Shown piece by piece: positions 47,089 to 55,693 of a stretch of 64,000 bases of DNA (position 1 is its first letter; every line of letters begins with the position of its first letter). The DNA comes from Streptococcus sp. 29896 (GTDB lineage: Bacteria; Bacillota; Bacilli; Lactobacillales; Streptococcaceae). The position numbers were made by a program, and so were the translations under genes. Location: assembly GCF_032594915.1 (NCBI RefSeq), contig NZ_CP118733.1, positions 992,001 to 1,056,000 of the forward strand. The letters are read 5' to 3'. Under the pieces are notes generated by a model. That model was not told the DNA's origin. It worked only from the letters and a program-made list of their open reading frames with translations, and did not search any database.

Positions 47089-48561
47089 TTATCGGCGCTC
47101 AATCTTATAATACTCTCCTTCCAACAATCGCTTGGCTTGGTCAAGTTTTTGAAGATGTAGAGAGGAAATAATCTTTTTTAGAGCGAGAATATCATATGGA
47201 TGTGGATAGGAAAAAAGCTGATAGGTATGAGAGCTGGTCAGAGGGTAATCCAAGCATATAATCAGGTCATAGTCTTTTCCTTTTTCGAAGAATTCAAACT
47301 GCAGAGCACCATTCCCGTCTAATTCCTGTTGCAAGTATTGGAACAAGGGAAGATTCCTTACTTTGGAATAACTAGAAGCCAAAGCGAGGCGAACCTTGGT
47401 TCTCTCAACTTGTAAAAGATAAACAATGAGTTGGACCATAGCTTGAAACTGCTGGTCAGCAATTGGTTTTGTCACATGCTGAAACCAATTTTCTTGAACT
47501 GAAATCAGTATTTGCTTGGCTAAATCCTGTAGGGCTGTCGGACAGGAAGGGCATTCTTCAAAGCCTGTTTCAATCCAAGATTGAAAAAAATAGAGCTGAC
47601 TAAAGACTTGATTGAGTTGATAAAGGCTCTCTTCTTCCATCATCAACTCCATCTGCATTGAAGTTTTTAGTTCCTGAAAACTCCAACTTGTCGCTTCCAT
47701 GATTGGGCCACCAAAACCTAGTAATTGCTCTAATTGATGGGCAGCCAAGATACCTTGACTAAATAGAAAAGCAAAAATCGTCATGGCATCTCCTTCTTGA
47801 AAGGAGCTTGATTTTTGTTGACTCATGGTGAGAAAAAGGCTGCGCAATTGACGGTAAAATTTATGCTGATGATAGGGCTTCATTATTTCATAAGTCGACT
47901 GGAAATCCAGATCCTTTAAGCGCATGCGTTTTTGTACCAAGGTCAACCACAGGCCTAATTGGTGGGCTTGACGAGGATTAAAGGATGATTGATACTGTCT
48001 TTCAAAAATAGGTAAGTAGGCCAATTGTTCCTGGTAAACCCGATCCAGTTCAAAATCAGAAGCTGGCTGGGTTAGCCACAGTAAATTAAAATAGAAATAG
48101 CGTATCTGTAGTTCACTCCCTTTTAATTTCCCACCCTTGATTCCAATTTGAAATTCCTTGAGCAGTTTATTGAGACTGGCTAATTGACGGCTAATCGTTG
48201 CTTCGCTAACCAACAATTCTTGAGCCAATAGTGGAATTGATACATCATTGCGATCGAGTAAACAAAGTAAAAGCTGGTAGCGTAAGCTCGGACGACAGAG
48301 ATAGCCCAACAATTCCTGACTAGACAAACTTGCAGACCGTTTCAAAGTAAGATTTTCGTCTTCTAAGGAAAATTCCAAGCCTAATTCATCTACGCCCGCA
48401 TCTTCATTAAAAGTTGTAATATAGCGAAGAAGAGTTGATCGTGACACATCAAGACGTCGGCATGCTTCTTTCAAACTAAGAGCATGCCCCATTCTTTGCA
48501 AATCTAGCATCAGATGAAGAATGGCATTTTCTCGTTTTTCTAATAAGTGGGCAATATGCAC
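47089..48561 (-). CDS. Mga-like transcriptional regulator
   Basis: The 490-residue protein has two N-terminal helix-turn-helix regions, SLKEACRRLDVSRSTLLRYI near 28-47 and PLLAQELLVSEATISRQLASL near 110-130 (split: PLLAQELLV, SEATISRQLASL), followed by PRD-like helical domains with several His and a PTS EIIB-like C-terminus. This is the Mga/AtxA architecture, in which phosphorylation by PTS may adjust activity. It lies just upstream of glpK in the same direction; control of the glycerol operon is plausible but inferred. Its first base is shared with the last base of the FAD-protein gene. Confidence 0.85.
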   Translation of the reverse strand: MHIAHLLEKRENAILHLMLDLQRMGHALSLKEACRRLDVSRSTLLRYITTFNEDAGVDELGLEFSLEDENLTLKRSASLSSQELLGYLCRPSLRYQLLLCLLDRNDVSIPLLAQELLVSEATISRQLASLNKLLKEFQIGIKGGKLKGSELQIRYFYFNLLWLTQPASDFELDRVYQEQLAYLPIFERQYQSSFNPRQAHQLGLWLTLVQKRMRLKDLDFQSTYEIMKPYHQHKFYRQLRSLFLTMSQQKSSSFQEGDAMTIFAFLFSQGILAAHQLEQLLGFGGPIMEATSWSFQELKTSMQMELMMEEESLYQLNQVFSQLYFFQSWIETGFEECPSCPTALQDLAKQILISVQENWFQHVTKPIADQQFQAMVQLIVYLLQVERTKVRLALASSYSKVRNLPLFQYLQQELDGNGALQFEFFEKGKDYDLIICLDYPLTSSHTYQLFSYPHPYDILALKKIISSLHLQKLDQAKRLLEGEYYKIERR

Positions 48562-49895
48562 TACAAGTCCCCCTCCCTTCTCCGTCTATCATGGTAATAA
48601 TAGTTGGCAGCTTCTATTAAAATGGGAACCAGAGCAGTTTGTTGTGGCAGACAAAGCCAAGATTGTTGCAACAAATCCTCAATCCTTAAACCTTGCTGAA
48701 TAGCAAAAGCCAGCTGATTCATTTGTGCCAGATGATCCGATTTTGAAATCAATTGCCCACCCAAAAGACGACCATCGGTCTGGCTCAAAACCAGCTTGAA
48801 ATCCAATTTTTCCTTATCCCATTGACTATAAGGTTGCTGGATACGAACAACATCTGTGTCCAGCCACAATTGCGCCTCTTTTTCTGTCAAACCAACGCTT
48901 GTCATATTTACCCCAAAAATCCGACTGGAGACAATACGCACAACGTCTTTTAAGGGACGCTTCTTCTCTTGTAAATTTGCAACCGCTAAGCGACCTGTTA
49001 AAATTGCATGGTTAATCATTGGAAGATAGGCTTGACCAAAAAAAGCAAATGGAAGTCGTATAAGGTCGCCGACCGCAAAAACTCCTGGTCGACTGGTTTC
49101 CAGGAAGGCATCAACAACCAAGCAACCATCTGGATCGAGTTCTAATTGCCCTTGCAAGAACTGACTATTGGGTCTAAAATTCGTTGCTAGGAGGCCAAAA
49201 TCCGCCTGAATGCTCTCTTCATAAGTTTCACAGACAAGACTACCATCCTCAATCCCTAGCCTATTAACTGTTTGACCGAAATAGGTTTTGATATTTCGTC
49301 TGTCTAATTCCTCTAGAATAAACTCTGTCATCTCTTGATCAAAATACTTTGCCAGCGGCCACTCTTGTGACTCAATCAACTGCAATTCAATGGGATACTC
49401 CGATAAAGCATCAATGGTTTCCAAGCCAATTTGCCCTGCGCCAATAACTGAAATCTTTTTGGCAGTAGCGACTTTTTCAAATGCTGATAAAGCCTCTCGT
49501 TTCGATTTACAAGACAGCATTCTCTCCCTGCTATCCTGACTTTGGTATTCCCAGACCTGACAGGAGCCCATAGCAAGAATCAAATAATCAAAAGAAAGAC
49601 TCTTTACTTGACCATTTTGACTGATTTGGATTACATTTTCCTCATGAGATAAGCTTAAGAATCGCGTTTCCAAGAGTAGCTCAATGTCCGAAGCAACAAC
49701 TTCCTCATAGAGTTGACAAGTAGCTTCTTCCCAAGTCGAAATACGATTTTTCATTCGCCAATTAAAAGCATTTGGAAAAAAACCAACTTCTTTTTCCTGG
49801 TCAATCAGACAAATATTAGCCTGAGGATAGGTTTTTCTTGCCTCTACTGCTGCAGCTAATCCAGCAAAAGAAGCTCCAATAATAATAATTTCCAT
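48561..49895 (-). CDS. FAD-dependent NADH-oxidase-like protein lacking the redox Cys
   Basis: The 444-residue protein follows the NADH oxidase/CoA-disulfide reductase plan: FAD site IIIIGASFAGLAAAVEA at 3-19, NADH site ISVIGAGQIGLETIDAL near 150, GVFAVGDLIRLP near 275 and a dimerization domain. At the position of the peroxidatic Cys (SFLGCGM-type in NADH oxidases) it reads GFFPNAFNW, so the redox-active Cys is absent. It cannot use the normal sulfenate mechanism. Being translationally coupled to a regulator, it might be a redox or NADH sensor (inference). Confidence 0.85.
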   Translation of the reverse strand: MEIIIIGASFAGLAAAVEARKTYPQANICLIDQEKEVGFFPNAFNWRMKNRISTWEEATCQLYEEVVASDIELLLETRFLSLSHEENVIQISQNGQVKSLSFDYLILAMGSCQVWEYQSQDSRERMLSCKSKREALSAFEKVATAKKISVIGAGQIGLETIDALSEYPIELQLIESQEWPLAKYFDQEMTEFILEELDRRNIKTYFGQTVNRLGIEDGSLVCETYEESIQADFGLLATNFRPNSQFLQGQLELDPDGCLVVDAFLETSRPGVFAVGDLIRLPFAFFGQAYLPMINHAILTGRLAVANLQEKKRPLKDVVRIVSSRIFGVNMTSVGLTEKEAQLWLDTDVVRIQQPYSQWDKEKLDFKLVLSQTDGRLLGGQLISKSDHLAQMNQLAFAIQQGLRIEDLLQQSWLCLPQQTALVPILIEAANYYYHDRRRREGDL

Positions 49896-49920
49896 ACAAG
49901 ATCCTTATTTGTTTTTTGCT

Positions 49921-49926
49921 ATTATA
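49921..49926 (-). promoter_or_regulatory. -10 box of the FAD-protein/Mga-like unit
   Basis: Minus-strand TATAAT with TTTCAA 17 bases upstream. A CAGATATCTG palindrome lies farther upstream at about 49973-49982 and might be an operator. The remaining region to 50100 holds no gene. Confidence 0.5.
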
Positions 49927-50100
49927 ACAAGAATTACCCGAAATTGAAAAGGCTTGCAACTAAAAAACACACCAGATATCTGATATGTTTGAATAAACTT
50001 AAATAAAACGTCTAAAATGGAAGTTAACACCTTGGTTTGGATCGAGTGAAAATGGTGTCTTATGAATTAAAATAAAATCTTTTTTTCATAAAACTGTCCT

Positions 50101-50250
50101 TGCTTTCGTATTTTCAGGCTCGGGTTAAAACAGTCACTTCCCTGACTATCCTCGCTTTCGGGTTTTTGAGCTCGGGTTAAAAACGTCCACTGGACTAGCT
50201 CGCTTTCATATTTTTAGGCTCGCGTTAAAACAGTCACTTCCCTGACTGTT
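50101..50250 (-). repeat. Three tandem terminator units downstream of dapA
   Basis: Three ~50-base units (50101-50150, 50151-50198, 50199-50250) each read, on the minus strand, as a short hairpin (AGTCAGGGAAGTGACT or GTCCAGTGGAC), a TTTTAAC run, then a CCGAGC...GAAAGCGAG spacer. All three look like independent Rho-independent terminators. The one nearest dapA is the strongest: AAACAGTCA pairs with TGACTGTTT. Confidence 0.75.
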
Positions 50251-51186
50251 TTAATAATCTGGTCGTACGACTCCTGTTACTGTGGCTTTAGTTGCCTCGT
50301 AGTCGCCGTCCACTACGACTTTGATAATGCGTTTGGCATCTTCTTCTGGACATGGTACCAATGGTAAGCGGAGCGGGCCAACTTCAAATCCCATATAATT
50401 AAGAACTGCCTTAACCGGTGCAGGACTTGGGTAGGAGAAGAGGGCATTGACTTTCGGAATAAACTTACGTTGAATTGCGGCTGCTGTTCGGATATCTTGT
50501 TGCTCAATGGCTGTGAACATCTCATACATCTCATCACCATTTGTATGGGAAGCCACTGAAATTACACCGTCTGCTCCCAAGTTCATGGCATGGAAGGCAT
50601 CTCCGTCCTCACCTGTATAAATCAAGAAATCTTCTGGCTTGTTTTCAATCAAGTAAGCCATATTGGCAAGGCTGGTACACTCTTTGACCCCAATGATATT
50701 GGGATGTTCTGCCAAACGCAACATGGTTTCTGGCGTCATTTCAACAACGACACGACCTGGGATATTGTAGATAATGATTGGCAAATCTGAAGCATCTGCA
50801 ATGGCCTTAAAGTGCTGATACATTCCTTCTTGAGAAGGTTTGTTGTAATAAGGCACGATGGCAAGACCAGCCGCAAAGCCTCCGAATGCCGCTACTTCCT
50901 TAGCAAACTCAATCGAATCGCGCGTATCGTTGGTACCGATACCTGCAATCAAGGGGACACGACCATTGACAATCTTTTGCACGGCAGCAAATAATTCTAA
51001 TTCTTCCGCGTGAGTAAGGGTTGGACTTTCAGCAGTTGTTCCTGCCAACAGAATCCCTTCTGTGTGATGGGACAACAGATGCTCAACCAACTCGGGCAAG
51101 ACTGCATAATTTATCGAACCATCCTCATTGAATGGTGTAATCATAGCTGTAATAATTTTTACATCTCGTAACTCTTGAATAGACAT
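50251..51186 (-). CDS. dapA: 4-hydroxy-tetrahydrodipicolinate synthase
   Basis: DapA condenses pyruvate with aspartate semialdehyde, the first step to lysine and wall diamino acid. The 311-residue TIM barrel has TTAESPTL near 47, catalytic Tyr in IIYNIPGR near 142 and the Schiff-base Lys in IGVKECTS near 170. It follows asd by 76 bases and shares its product pathway. Length is normal with a slightly long C-terminus. Confidence 0.97.
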   Translation of the reverse strand: MSIQELRDVKIITAMITPFNEDGSINYAVLPELVEHLLSHHTEGILLAGTTAESPTLTHAEELELFAAVQKIVNGRVPLIAGIGTNDTRDSIEFAKEVAAFGGFAAGLAIVPYYNKPSQEGMYQHFKAIADASDLPIIIYNIPGRVVVEMTPETMLRLAEHPNIIGVKECTSLANMAYLIENKPEDFLIYTGEDGDAFHAMNLGADGVISVASHTNGDEMYEMFTAIEQQDIRTAAAIQRKFIPKVNALFSYPSPAPVKAVLNYMGFEVGPLRLPLVPCPEEDAKRIIKVVVDGDYEATKATVTGVVRPDY

Positions 51187-51262
51187 GGCATTCCTCTCTT
51201 ATACTTCCTTTCCAAAAAAGGCTGATTTGAACCAATGGTTCTCAATCAAGCCTATCCATTAA

Positions 51263-52339
51263 TTATTTCAATTCAAATTTCAATTCTGCAGTTGGACGAA
51301 CTAGACCACGTTCATGAAGAGTCTCAGCGATTTGCACAGAGTTCCATGCAGCACCCTTGAGCAAGTTATCAGAAACAACCCACATGTGGATACCGTTTTC
51401 CTTATCCAAATCTTTACGGATACGACCGACAAAGGTATCACGGCTACCAACAGCATTAATGGCTTGCGGATAAATTTGATTAGCCACATCGTCTTCTAAA
51501 ACAGCTCCTGGGAAGGATGCAATAGCTGCCTTCACTTCATCAATCGGTGCAATTTCTTTAGTTTCGATGTAAACAGACTCAGAGTGAGCTGACAAGACTG
51601 GAATACGGACGCAGGTTGCAGAAACAGCAATACTATCATCTTCCATGATTTTCTTAGTCTCTTTTGTCATCTTCATCTCTTCATAAGAGTAGTCATTGTC
51701 TGTGAAGAGGTCGATTTGCGGAATCGCATTGAAACCGATTGGGTAGTGCTTCTTATCGCCTCCAGAAGGAAGAATGTTAGCTTCTACCGCTTTTGGTTCC
51801 ACACCATCATTCAAGACAGAACGAAGCTGTGCTTGCGTTTCCAAGATAGCTCCCATACCTGCACCAGAAACTGCCTGATAAGTAGATACAATGATCCGCT
51901 CTAAGCCCCATTTTTGACGAACAGGCTCCAAGGCAACCATCATTTGAATGGTTGAGCAGTTAGGGCAAGCAATGATACCATTGTGGTCATCAAGCGCGTG
52001 AGCATTTACCTCAGGAACAACCAAAGGCACATCTGGATTTTGACGGAAATACGAAGTATTGTCTACGACAACCGCTCCTGCTTTTACCGCATATGGAGCA
52101 TACTTGGCAGATGTAGAGCCACCAGCTGAGAAGAGGGCAATATCTACTCCTTCAAAGGCTGTTTCTGTTGTTTCTTCAATGACAATGTCCTGTCCCTTAA
52201 ACTGCAAAGTCTTGCCTGCTGAACGAGCAGAAGCCAAGAAACGCACTTTCTCGATTGGAAGTGTTGACTCTTCCAACATTTTAATCATTTGGGCACCAAC
52301 TGCACCAGTTGCACCAACAACAGCTACTACATAAGCCAT
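51263..52339 (-). CDS. asd: Aspartate-semialdehyde dehydrogenase
   Basis: Asd reduces aspartyl phosphate to the semialdehyde used by dapA and hom. The 358-residue protein starts [18 protein letters not shown] (NADP site), has catalytic Cys in [10 protein letters not shown] near 129, and [10 protein letters not shown] with the substrate-binding His near 250. AAAGGAG precedes the ATG. First gene of asd-dapA. An IS110 element sits upstream, separating it from its small RNA neighbour. Confidence 0.97.
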   Translation of the reverse strand: MAYVVAVVGATGAVGAQMIKMLEESTLPIEKVRFLASARSAGKTLQFKGQDIVIEETTETAFEGVDIALFSAGGSTSAKYAPYAVKAGAVVVDNTSYFRQNPDVPLVVPEVNAHALDDHNGIIACPNCSTIQMMVALEPVRQKWGLERIIVSTYQAVSGAGMGAILETQAQLRSVLNDGVEPKAVEANILPSGGDKKHYPIGFNAIPQIDLFTDNDYSYEEMKMTKETKKIMEDDSIAVSATCVRIPVLSAHSESVYIETKEIAPIDEVKAAIASFPGAVLEDDVANQIYPQAINAVGSRDTFVGRIRKDLDKENGIHMWVVSDNLLKGAAWNSVQIAETLHERGLVRPTAELKFELK

Positions 52340-52393
52340 AGAAATCTCCTTTAGTCAATTCTTCAAAATTTTCTAAAAATTTGTTATTTCATA

Positions 52394-52399
52394 ATTATA
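52394..52399 (-). promoter_or_regulatory. Extended -10 of asd
   Basis: Minus-strand TGGTATAAT, about 55 bases before the asd ATG. No good -35 is visible; the extended -10 may suffice, or the original upstream DNA was displaced by the insertion. Confidence 0.5.
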
Positions 52400-52449
52400 C
52401 CACAATTTCAATAAATGGAAAGTCTGAAATACAAAAACATACTAAGATT

Positions 52450-52650
52450 AGTAGTGAGGAAATCTCCGACGGGAGAGAGTACTCACTACTTTTTCTTTAT
52501 GATAAAGTAGAGGTGTCTTGTTAAGTCGTAGGGCTTTTTGACGCTAGACGTCGCAACAAAAACTGGCAAGACACCTGTTTTAGAAAGAATGTTATCAAAG
52601 TATGTGGGACGCCAGACGTCGAGTATTGAAAATGACATCACTAAAACAAG
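52450..52650 (+). ncRNA. Candidate bridge RNA of the IS110 element
   Basis: Three stems follow one another before the transposase: AGTAGTGAG/CTCACTACT (52450-52458, 52482-52490); AGGTGTCTTG/CAAGACACCT (52511-52520, 52567-52576) enclosing a large loop; GTTTTAG/CTAAAAC (52577-52583, 52641-52647) enclosing another. Both large loops contain an inner GACG-CYAGA-CGTC hairpin (52540-52552, 52608-52620). One 5' hairpin plus two looped stems is the reported layout of IS110 bridge RNAs, with target- and donor-binding loops. Transcription is not shown by sequence alone; the first stem plus T-run could alternatively be a terminator. Confidence 0.6.
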
Positions 52651-52678
52651 GAATCATTCAAGACAAAGAGGTAATATC

Positions 52679-53881
52679 ATGCGTGCAGTTTTTGGGATTG
52701 ATGTGAGTAAGGTAAGTTCAGAAGTGGCCATTCTAGTCAATGGTGAGAAAGTTCATGGCTATACCATATCCAATGACGCCTTAGGCTTTGCTTGGCTACT
52801 TGGCGATTTGAGAACCGTCCATAAGCCAGAAATCATCTTTGAAGCAACAGGTGTCTACTCTCGCCGTCTCCAAACTTTTCTAGAAGATAATGGCTATGCT
52901 TATACACGGCTTAATCCCTTAGAAGCTAAGAAGCAACTGGATAGCTTGCGTGTGCGGAAAACAGATCAAATTGACGCCGAAAAACTGGCTCAATCTCAAT
53001 TTGTGCTGAATCGTAAACCCACTTATGTCCAAGAAGAAGTCTACCAAAACTTGCGGGATCTTAGCCGTTTCTATCAGAATCTGACCGAGGACATTGTTCG
53101 AGCTAAAAACCGTCTGCACAAGGTCTTACAAGTCACTTTTCCTGAATTGGAAAATATCTTATCAACACCATCTGGCGAACAATACTGGAACCTGGTCATA
53201 GCTTTTCCTTGCAAGGACTTCGTGCTTCATTTAAGCAAGGACGAACTCTCAGAGAGCATTCGTCAGTCCACCTCAAAACGGATTTCTGACAAGCGTGTGG
53301 CGTACTTAGCTGAGAAGCTGATAGCACTAGCTAATCAATCTTATTGTGCCGTCAAGAAAACCTCTCCAATGCTGGAAGAGGTGCGTTACTATGGAAAAGA
53401 ATTGCTTCGGCTTTCTGAACAGAGACAAACTGTCCTAGACCAAATGGTGGAACTAGCTCAGCCATTACCTGAATATGACATTCTGCTCTCTATTCCTGGA
53501 ATAGCTGAGACTACTGCAACAAGTATTATTGGTGAACTGGGAGATATTCGCCGTTTTCAGTCTGCCAATCAAATCAATGCCTTTATCGGTATTGACCTGA
53601 GACACTATGAATCTGGTAACTTCCTCGCTAAGGAACACATTACCAAGCGTGGCAATCCCTACGCTAGAAAGATTCTGTTCAAATGCATTCACAATATCGC
53701 TTCAGCCAGTCACACCAATCCTTGCCATATCGCCGACTTTTATGAGAAACGAAAAAGACAATCGCAAACGACTTCTACAAAGCCACACACGATTGCCTCC
53801 ATACATCGTCTCATTCGGACAATGTATTACCTCATAACGCATAACAAACTTTACGATTACACTTTAACCCAAAATCAGTAA
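52679..53881 (+). CDS. IS110-family transposase (DEDD/serine recombinase type)
   Basis: I start at the ATG at 52679 (400 residues, MRAVFGIDVSKVSSE), with a GAGG site; the frame extends upstream through the leader RNA but those codons look non-coding. The RuvC-like N-terminus gives Asp7 in GIDVSK, Glu in FEATGVYS and KTDQIDAEKLA. A coiled-coil region follows, then the C-terminal Tnp domain with IPGIAETTATSIIGELGDI and the conserved Ser in HYESGNF. No internal stops. It is expected to act with the leader-encoded bridge RNA. Confidence 0.92.
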   Translation: MRAVFGIDVSKVSSEVAILVNGEKVHGYTISNDALGFAWLLGDLRTVHKPEIIFEATGVYSRRLQTFLEDNGYAYTRLNPLEAKKQLDSLRVRKTDQIDAEKLAQSQFVLNRKPTYVQEEVYQNLRDLSRFYQNLTEDIVRAKNRLHKVLQVTFPELENILSTPSGEQYWNLVIAFPCKDFVLHLSKDELSESIRQSTSKRISDKRVAYLAEKLIALANQSYCAVKKTSPMLEEVRYYGKELLRLSEQRQTVLDQMVELAQPLPEYDILLSIPGIAETTATSIIGELGDIRRFQSANQINAFIGIDLRHYESGNFLAKEHITKRGNPYARKILFKCIHNIASASHTNPCHIADFYEKRKRQSQTTSTKPHTIASIHRLIRTMYYLITHNKLYDYTLTQNQ

Positions 53882-53904
53882 GATTGTTTATGCAATATTA
53901 TTGT

Positions 53905-53966
53905 AACACCTTATCAAAAATTTTCAACATAAGGTGTTAATTTCGTGTACTCTTTTTTACACGAAA
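53905..53966 (+). other. Two consecutive hairpins after the transposase
   Basis: AACACCTTAT (53905-53914) pairs with ATAAGGTGTT (53929-53938), then TTTCGTGTA (53941-53949) pairs with TACACGAAA (53958-53966). They may be part of the element's right end or of the original intergenic DNA. From 53967 to 54057 nothing further is recognisable. Confidence 0.5.
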
Positions 53967-54057
53967 CTTTAGTCCAAAAGAAAACAATTTCCTTATTTTG
54001 ACTATTGAACTCAAAATATTTTTCATCAAATACCTTGATAGGCTTGACAAATGGTAG

Positions 54058-54204
54058 AAAAAAGCCCACCTAAGTGGGCAAGGGCATCGTTTCCGATGAG
54101 AATAGAAGGTTCACACAACTATTCAAGGTCCGCTCCTGCGTTTCAATTAAATGAAGACCTCCCTAGCGTCGAATGTGACAAAGTCACTACTCGGCTCATC
54201 GCAT
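54058..54204 (-). ncRNA. asd RNA motif small RNA
   Basis: A ~147-base transcript is framed by a promoter (TTGCAA at 54233-54238, 16-base spacer, TAGAAT at 54211-54216 with a TGG extension) and a terminator (GCCCAC/GTGGGC, 54064-54079, then T-run). Inside are GTGAC-TTT-GTCAC, AGGTC/GGACCT, and a closing stem CGATGAG/CTCATCG (54195-54201 with 54094-54100). Position upstream of asd in a Streptococcus and independent transcription fit the asd RNA motif reported in lactic acid bacteria. A covariance-model search would settle it. Confidence 0.65.
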
Positions 54205-54244
54205 GAATCTATTCTACCATAATCTCAAGGATTTGCAAGCCTGA

Positions 54245-54532
54245 TTACTCCATTCGTTCTTGAATGGTTACTTGTACTCTATCACCAGCCTGTTTTCCAA
54301 TAGTCACTCGAATAGCCTTTTGAACGCCAATAATGTAACAGATATTGCCTGCTTCATCCTTAACTCCCATATTGACAATGGAGCCATCATAGGGATGACC
54401 ATCAAATCTGGCATGGACCTTTACCCTCCCCTTGCCAAACTCTTCTCGTATATCATAAGGAAAGATGACATAGGCTCCACCCTTGTCTGGCACTGGATGG
54501 ATAAGGGCTTCAAATTCATAGACTTTAGACAT
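54245..54532 (-). CDS. DUF1905 domain protein
   Basis: This 95-residue protein is a single DUF1905 beta-barrel-like domain: VYEFEALIHPVPDKGGAYVIFP, DIREEFGKGRVKVHARFDG, and AIRVTIGKQAGDRVQVTI (each separate). Function of the domain is not established. It is the last gene of a tightly packed four-gene operon, eight bases after the alkylation repair gene, and the asd-RNA promoter begins right after it. Confidence 0.85.
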   Translation of the reverse strand: MSKVYEFEALIHPVPDKGGAYVIFPYDIREEFGKGRVKVHARFDGHPYDGSIVNMGVKDEAGNICYIIGVQKAIRVTIGKQAGDRVQVTIQERME

Positions 54533-54540
54533 GGCTCCTC

Positions 54541-55194
54541 CTATATATACTTACTAGCCTCACGGATGGACAAGCCTGCCATTTGGGAACGGTATTTGTC
54601 AAGAAAAGTTCGGACCCAGGCAGGATTGGTCTTAGAATAATCCCGTAAGCTCCAGCCAATTGCCTTGTTGATGAAAAATTCTGTCTGATTAAGATTATTG
54701 ACCAGGATTTTCTCCAACAGCTCTGTATCTGTCTTTTCTTTCTGCAAGAGTTGGTGGTCAATGGCAATTCGCCTCAACCAGAAATCATCATTCACACTCC
54801 ATTCCAAGATTGTCTCCTTGGCCTCTGGATTGTCCAACACAATCTTACCAACTAACTTGTCCAGTCCGTCAATGCTATCCCACCAAGACTTGGTCTGAGC
54901 CAGCTTTTTCAAGCGGAGCAGGTCAGCGAAGACCAGGTCTTTTTTCTTGGAGACCAGATAATCAATGGCAATATACTGAAACTCACGGTAGGGTTTGGCC
55001 CAGCAAGCCTCTACAAAGTCCCAGTCAATTCCCTGAGCCTTATATTCTTTGAAAAATTGCCTAGCAACTTTTCGGCGAACAGGTGTCCGAACACCTAGAA
55101 AGTCAAAGTGATTCTTCATATAGGCTTTCATGGGTTGAGCTTGACTGGCATCCGCCACAGCCAACAAACGTTTTTCTAATTCTTCAATCTTCAT
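54541..55194 (-). CDS. DNA alkylation repair protein, AlkD-like
   Basis: The 217-residue all-helical protein has the AlkD/AlkC HEAT-like pattern: MKNHFDFLGVRTPVRR near 27-42, REFQYIAIDYLV, WWDSIDGLDKLVG near 105 with the key Trp/Asp, WLRR-type FWLRRIAIDHQL and INKAIGWSLRDYSKTNP near 180. AlkD enzymes excise bulky or positively charged alkylated bases. Residue set appears intact. It starts one base after the GNAT stop. Confidence 0.92.
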   Translation of the reverse strand: MKIEELEKRLLAVADASQAQPMKAYMKNHFDFLGVRTPVRRKVARQFFKEYKAQGIDWDFVEACWAKPYREFQYIAIDYLVSKKKDLVFADLLRLKKLAQTKSWWDSIDGLDKLVGKIVLDNPEAKETILEWSVNDDFWLRRIAIDHQLLQKEKTDTELLEKILVNNLNQTEFFINKAIGWSLRDYSKTNPAWVRTFLDKYRSQMAGLSIREASKYI

Positions 55195-55195
55195 T

Positions 55196-55693
55196 TTACT
55201 TACCTACAAGAGATTTTTGAAGCCAAACAATATCATGCCATGTATCAAATTTATAACCAACTTTTTTGAAATGTGCCACCTGTTCATAGCCCCTTTTTTT
55301 ATGGAGGGCAAGGGAAGCAGGATTTGGAAGAGCAATGCAGGCTAAGAAGTTCTTAAAACCACGCACGATCAATTCCTCTTCCAAGGCATCATAGAGCATA
55401 GTACCGATCCCTTTTCCTCGTGCTTCTTGATTGATATAGACAGATAATTCCACCGTCCAATCATAAGCAGCACGGGCATAATAGGTCGAAGCGTAGGCAT
55501 AGCCAAGAATTTTCCCTTCTTCTACTGCGACCAGATAGGGAAACTTCCCCAAAGTCTTCTCAATCCTACTTGCAAATTCACTTACAGTCGGTACTTGAGT
55601 CTCAAAGGTAATAGCTGTCTTTTCTATATAAGGAGCATAAATTGCCACCAGGTCTGCAGCATCCTCTATCCTTGCGGAACGAATGTCTATCAT
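55196..55693 (-). CDS. GNAT N-acetyltransferase, phosphinothricin acetyltransferase-like
   Basis: The 165-residue protein starts MIDIRSARIEDAADLVAIYAP (split: MIDIRSARIED, AADLVAIYAP), has TFETQVPTV, AYDWTVELSVYI and the acetyl-CoA loop QEARGKGIGTMLYDAL near 95-110, then ACIALPNPASLALHKKRGYE. This matches the Pat/YwnH group that acetylates methionine sulfone/sulfoximine-like amino acids. Natural substrate is uncertain. It abuts both neighbours in the operon. Confidence 0.92.
   Translation of the reverse strand: MIDIRSARIEDAADLVAIYAPYIEKTAITFETQVPTVSEFASRIEKTLGKFPYLVAVEEGKILGYAYASTYYARAAYDWTVELSVYINQEARGKGIGTMLYDALEEELIVRGFKNFLACIALPNPASLALHKKRGYEQVAHFKKVGYKFDTWHDIVWLQKSLVGK

Larger units (their letters stand above)
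52440..53900 (+). mobile_element. IS110-family insertion sequence (ends approximate)
   Basis: A complete IS110 transposase with a ~230-base structured leader lies in the asd upstream region. IS110 elements usually lack clear inverted repeats and target duplications, and I could not fix either end from one copy; the left end should lie near 52425-52450 and the right end somewhere between 53881 and about 53990. The ORF is intact. Confidence 0.75.

Noticed and set aside
50101-50250. CRISPR-like repeat
   Set aside because: Units are imperfect, contiguous and contain hairpin/T-run terminators; there are no variable spacers and no cas genes.
52538-52678. In-frame extension of the IS110 transposase into its leader (47 extra codons)
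   Set aside because: The extension covers a stem of the candidate bridge RNA, has no ribosome site and lacks family similarity; MRAVFGIDVSK with GAGG upstream is the normal start.
52425-53990. Exact IS110 ends from matching bridge-RNA loops to flanking DNA
   Set aside because: Only short matches of 5-8 bases were found (such as ACAAAAAC and ACATACT), several in the wrong orientation for the known model; not enough to set the ends.
54058-54204. 6S RNA or lysine riboswitch for the structured region upstream of asd
   Set aside because: No large central bubble with a single closing stem as in 6S, and no lysine-box motifs; it has its own promoter and terminator. The asd RNA motif fits position and genus better.
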